9,908 bases of DNA, taken from Candidatus Neomicrothrix sp. UBA4742. Lineage in GTDB: Bacteria > Actinomycetota > Acidimicrobiia > Acidimicrobiales > Acidimicrobilacustridaceae. Each line of letters opens with the position of its first letter. Positions within the stretch are counted from its first letter, which is position 1. Location of the stretch: contig DHIQ01000046.1 of NCBI GenBank assembly GCA_002403895.1, positions 418 through 10,325 of the forward strand, given 5' to 3'. Both the position numbers and the translations under genes were made by a program. The notes beneath the pieces were generated by a model. The model saw only the letters and a list, made by a program, of their open reading frames with translations. It was not told the origin of the DNA and searched no databases. Of this stretch, positions 7,756 to 9,908 are shown piece by piece.

Positions 7756-8804
7756 GCGACGCCGGCGACCCGGCCGTCACCCCGGGGCTGGTGTGCGCCC
7801 ACCATCACCTGTATTCGGCCCTGGCCCGGGGGATGCCGGCCCCTGAGGTGACACCCACAACGTTCCTCGAGATCCTGGAGCGGGTGTGGTGGCGCCTCGA
7901 CGTGGCCCTCGACCTGGAGACCATCGCCTGGTCGGCCAAGCTCGGCGCCCTCGAGGCCCTGGAGAGCGGGTGCACGGCCATCATCGACCACCACGAGTCG
8001 CCCTCAGCCATCGAGGGCAGCCTCGACGTGATCGCCGAGGCGTGCGCCGAGGTCGGCATCCGCGTCTCGTGCGCCTACGGCGTCACCGATCGTCACGGCC
8101 CCGAAGGCGCCAAGGCGGGACTGGCCGAGAACGAGCGCTTCCTACGTTCCGGGCGACCAGGCCTGGTCGGGGTCCACGCCGCATTCACCTGCTCCGACGC
8201 CACGCTCGAAGCCGCCGCCGGCCTGGCCGCGGATCTCGGTGTCGGCGTGCACATCCATGTGGCCGAGGCTCTCGACGACGTGGCGTCACCTGAGCGTTTG
8301 CGGGCGCTGACCGATGACCGCTGGCTGCTGGTACACGGGGTGCACCTGGCCGACGACCACGGACTGGCCGGCACCATCGTGCACAACCCCCGCTCCAACA
8401 TGAACAACGCGGTCGGGTATGCCCGCCCCACCCGCTTCGCCCGACCACCCTCACCGAATCCTGTCGCCTTGGGCACCGACGGCATCGGCGCCGACCTGGT
8501 GGACGAGTTCCGGGTGGCCTTCGCCCGTCTGCGCGAGGACGACGTGACGGCGGGGGCCGACGTGGCCTGGGCCTGGGTGAGCGAGGGCTGGTCGCTGGTC
8601 CCCGAGGCGAAGGACGACCGGGTCACCTGGACGTATGCCCCCATGGACCCCTGGTGCCTGGCCTACACGACCGACGTGCGGGCCACCAAGGTGATGGTCG
8701 ACGGCGAGACCGTGCTGGCTGACGGTCGCGCCACCCGGGTCGACGGCGACGAGATCCGAGCCCGCGCCGCCGAGCAGGCCTCCCGCCTGTTCGCCCGACT
8801 GTGA
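7752..8804 (+). CDS. ssnA: SsnA-like amidohydrolase, shortened (TIM-barrel metal hydrolase)
   Basis: A metal-dependent amidohydrolase (350 aa) related to SsnA and the chlorohydrolase/guanine-deaminase group, likely a deaminase or ring hydrolase. Barrel ligands are present: H17 and H19 (AHHHLY), H169 and E172 (HVAE), H195 (LVHGVHL) and D243 (LGTDGIGAD). SsnA-specific stretches include [26 protein letters not shown] and [13 protein letters not shown]. SsnA proteins are about 440 aa. Here roughly 60 N-terminal residues that form half of the beta-sandwich domain are missing, because the protein begins ten residues before PGLV. The segment between D243 and VMVDGE (about 315) is also short and lacks the usual G-x-ADLV region. 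The GTG start is set by the GTGA overlap; upstream in-frame codons give no domain and no other start. No Shine-Dalgarno is obvious, so translation probably depends on coupling. The family is clear; activity and substrate are unknown. Confidence 0.82.
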   Translation: MSDAGDPAVTPGLVCAHHHLYSALARGMPAPEVTPTTFLEILERVWWRLDVALDLETIAWSAKLGALEALESGCTAIIDHHESPSAIEGSLDVIAEACAEVGIRVSCAYGVTDRHGPEGAKAGLAENERFLRSGRPGLVGVHAAFTCSDATLEAAAGLAADLGVGVHIHVAEALDDVASPERLRALTDDRWLLVHGVHLADDHGLAGTIVHNPRSNMNNAVGYARPTRFARPPSPNPVALGTDGIGADLVDEFRVAFARLREDDVTAGADVAWAWVSEGWSLVPEAKDDRVTWTYAPMDPWCLAYTTDVRATKVMVDGETVLADGRATRVDGDEIRARAAEQASRLFARL

Positions 8805-8816
8805 TCGCCCCCAAGA

Positions 8817-8840
8817 ACGCCCGACGCGACGCCCGACGAG
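8817..8840 (+). repeat. 12-base tandem repeat in the only intergenic gap
   Basis: ACGCCCGACGCG (8817-8828) and ACGCCCGACGAG (8829-8840) are adjacent copies differing at one base. They lie in the 52-base gap (8805-8856) between the SsnA-like gene and the LLM oxidoreductase gene and end 16 bases before its start codon. A regulator site or a transcript-processing element is possible, but chance low complexity in GC-rich DNA is equally plausible. I see no hairpin terminator in this gap. Confidence 0.6.
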
Positions 8841-8856
8841 AAGATCGGATGACCCC

Positions 8857-9852
8857 GTGACCCGCTTGGCCATCTACCTTCAGGATGCCCATGCCATTCG
8901 GGAGGGCATGACCATCGCCCAGTACGCCGAGGCCAAAGGGTTCGAGGCGGTGTGGCAGGCCGAGAGCCGCCTGGTGCGCGAGGCCACGGTGCCCATGGCG
9001 GCCTTTTTGTCCTGCACCGACACCATCAAGGTCGGCTCGGGCGTGGTCAACAACTGGACCCGCAACCCGGCCTTGCTGGCGTCGACATTCTCCACCCTCG
9101 ACGACCTCGCCCCCGGCCGGGTCATCCTCGGCATCGGTGCCTGGTGGGACCCGTTGGCGGCCAAAGTGGGCATCACCCGCACCCGGCCCCTCCAAGCCAT
9201 GCGGGAGACCATCGAGGCCGTGCGCGCCCTGCTGGCCGACGAGACGGTGGACTACGACGGTGAGTTCGTCCATCTCGACGGGGTCGAGCTCGATTACGTC
9301 CACCAGGAGCGGCGGCCCAAGGACGTGCCCATTTACCTGGGCGCCACCGGCATGAAGATGATGGAACTGACCGGCGAGATCGCCGATGGGGCGGTACTCA
9401 ACTACCTCGTGTCCCCCGCCTACAACGCCACCGCCATGGAACACCTCGAGATCGGGGCGGCCAAGGCCGGGCGCTCGGTGGACGACCTCGATCGGCCCCA
9501 GCTGGTGGTGTGCTCGCTGGACGAGGACCGGGGCCGGGCCCTCGACAACGCCCGCCTACTGGTGACCCAGTACCTGGGTCAACAGCCCCACATCATGAAG
9601 GCGTCCGGCGTCCCCGAGTCGCTGCTGGACGAGATCGGCTCGGTGCTCACCTGGCCGGCCACCCACGACCAGGTGGTGACAGCCTCCAAGCTCGTGCCCG
9701 ACGACGTGGTGCAGATGATCACCGCGTCGGGGACCGCGGAAGAGTGCCGGGCCAAGGTCGCCGAATACGTCGCCGCCGGTGCCACCTGCCCGATTCTGTA
9801 CCCCCTGGGCGATGATGTGCCCGCCATGATCGACGCCTTCGCCGACGCATGA
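8857..9852 (+). CDS. LLM-class flavin/F420-dependent oxidoreductase
   Basis: A single-domain TIM-barrel oxidoreductase (331 aa) of the luciferase-like superfamily, nearest in style to the F420-dependent group related to methylenetetrahydromethanopterin reductase. Visible landmarks are the first strand IYLQD (5-9), [13 protein letters not shown] (59-71), where the cofactor-binding bulge is expected, [15 protein letters not shown] (about 81-95) and [22 protein letters not shown] in the second half. The length is normal for the family. Unlike the other complete genes it does not overlap its predecessor; a 52-base gap with a weak GGAT six bases before the GTG separates them. The GTG is preferred because the conserved first strand follows directly. 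Its end overlaps the next gene by ATGA. In this cluster it could oxidise or reduce a heterocycle intermediate. FMN or F420 use cannot be decided from the motifs. RutA is also an LLM enzyme, but specific relatedness to it is not evident. Confidence 0.85.
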   Translation: MTRLAIYLQDAHAIREGMTIAQYAEAKGFEAVWQAESRLVREATVPMAAFLSCTDTIKVGSGVVNNWTRNPALLASTFSTLDDLAPGRVILGIGAWWDPLAAKVGITRTRPLQAMRETIEAVRALLADETVDYDGEFVHLDGVELDYVHQERRPKDVPIYLGATGMKMMELTGEIADGAVLNYLVSPAYNATAMEHLEIGAAKAGRSVDDLDRPQLVVCSLDEDRGRALDNARLLVTQYLGQQPHIMKASGVPESLLDEIGSVLTWPATHDQVVTASKLVPDDVVQMITASGTAEECRAKVAEYVAAGATCPILYPLGDDVPAMIDAFADA

Positions 9853-9908
9853 CCACGCCGTCCAACGGCGCGCCTGGCGCCCTCACCGTCGTCCGCAATC
9901 CCCTGAGG
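9849..9908 (+). CDS. Unidentified gene, first 20 codons (3'-partial)
   Basis: An ATG at 9849 overlaps the LLM gene's TGA as ATGA, the same junction form used throughout this operon, and the frame stays open to the window end. The 20 visible residues begin [10 protein letters not shown] and end VRNPLR; they match no family I can name. The call as a gene rests on the overlap pattern and not on similarity. Confidence 0.55.
   Translation, partial: MTTPSNGAPGALTVVRNPLR

Noticed and set aside
8805..8856. Rho-independent terminator after the SsnA-like gene
   Set aside because: No stable inverted repeat followed by a T-run is visible; the gap holds only a direct repeat.
8857..9852. Assignment of the LLM protein as pyrimidine oxygenase RutA
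   Set aside because: It is shorter than RutA, the visible motifs fit F420-type LLM proteins at least as well, and no RutB-F genes accompany it.

Overview
The window is very GC-rich DNA and almost completely coding: about 52 of 9908 bases lie outside genes. All genes are on the + strand. The high GC, the GTG starts, and an LLM-type flavin/F420 oxidoreductase suggest an actinobacterium, possibly an uncultured Acidimicrobiia-like lineage. This is an inference, because no rRNA or other taxonomic marker is present.

Layout. (1) 2-2730: the 3' part of a [2Fe-2S] subunit gene and a complete molybdopterin subunit gene of a split, PucE/PucD-like xanthine dehydrogenase-family hydroxylase. Its FAD subunit is not in the window and is probably upstream. 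(2) 2727-5098: two carbamoyl-amide hydrolases from unrelated superfamilies, a zinc M20-type amidohydrolase (allantoate/N-carbamoyl-L-amino acid/ureidopropionate type) and a nitrilase-fold enzyme closely resembling N-carbamoyl-D-amino acid hydrolase. (3) 5095-8804: a second molybdenum hydroxylase in which the [2Fe-2S] and Mo domains are fused and the FAD domain is absent, followed by a shortened SsnA-like amidohydrolase. (4) 8857-9852: an LLM-class oxidoreductase. (5) 9849-9908: the first 20 codons of an unidentified gene.

Six of the seven gene junctions are 4-base ATGA or GTGA stop/start overlaps, so the set is almost certainly co-transcribed and translationally coupled. Together the genes look like a catabolic operon for a nitrogen heterocycle (purine, pyrimidine, hydantoin or related): Mo enzymes hydroxylate ring carbons, the SsnA-like enzyme deaminates or hydrolyses, the LLM enzyme may oxidise the ring or an intermediate, and the two carbamoylases release ammonia and CO2 from ureido acids. 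The substrate cannot be read from the sequence. No ring-opening hydantoinase/dihydropyrimidinase, transporter, regulator or Mo-cofactor maturation gene is visible.

The most unusual points are three. The FAD-less fused Mo hydroxylase sits beside an SsnA-like protein, a pairing known from selenium-dependent Mo hydroxylase loci. The SsnA-like protein appears to have lost material at both places that normally build its beta-sandwich domain, while keeping all metal ligands. D-type and L-type carbamoylase families lie side by side between two Mo hydroxylases.
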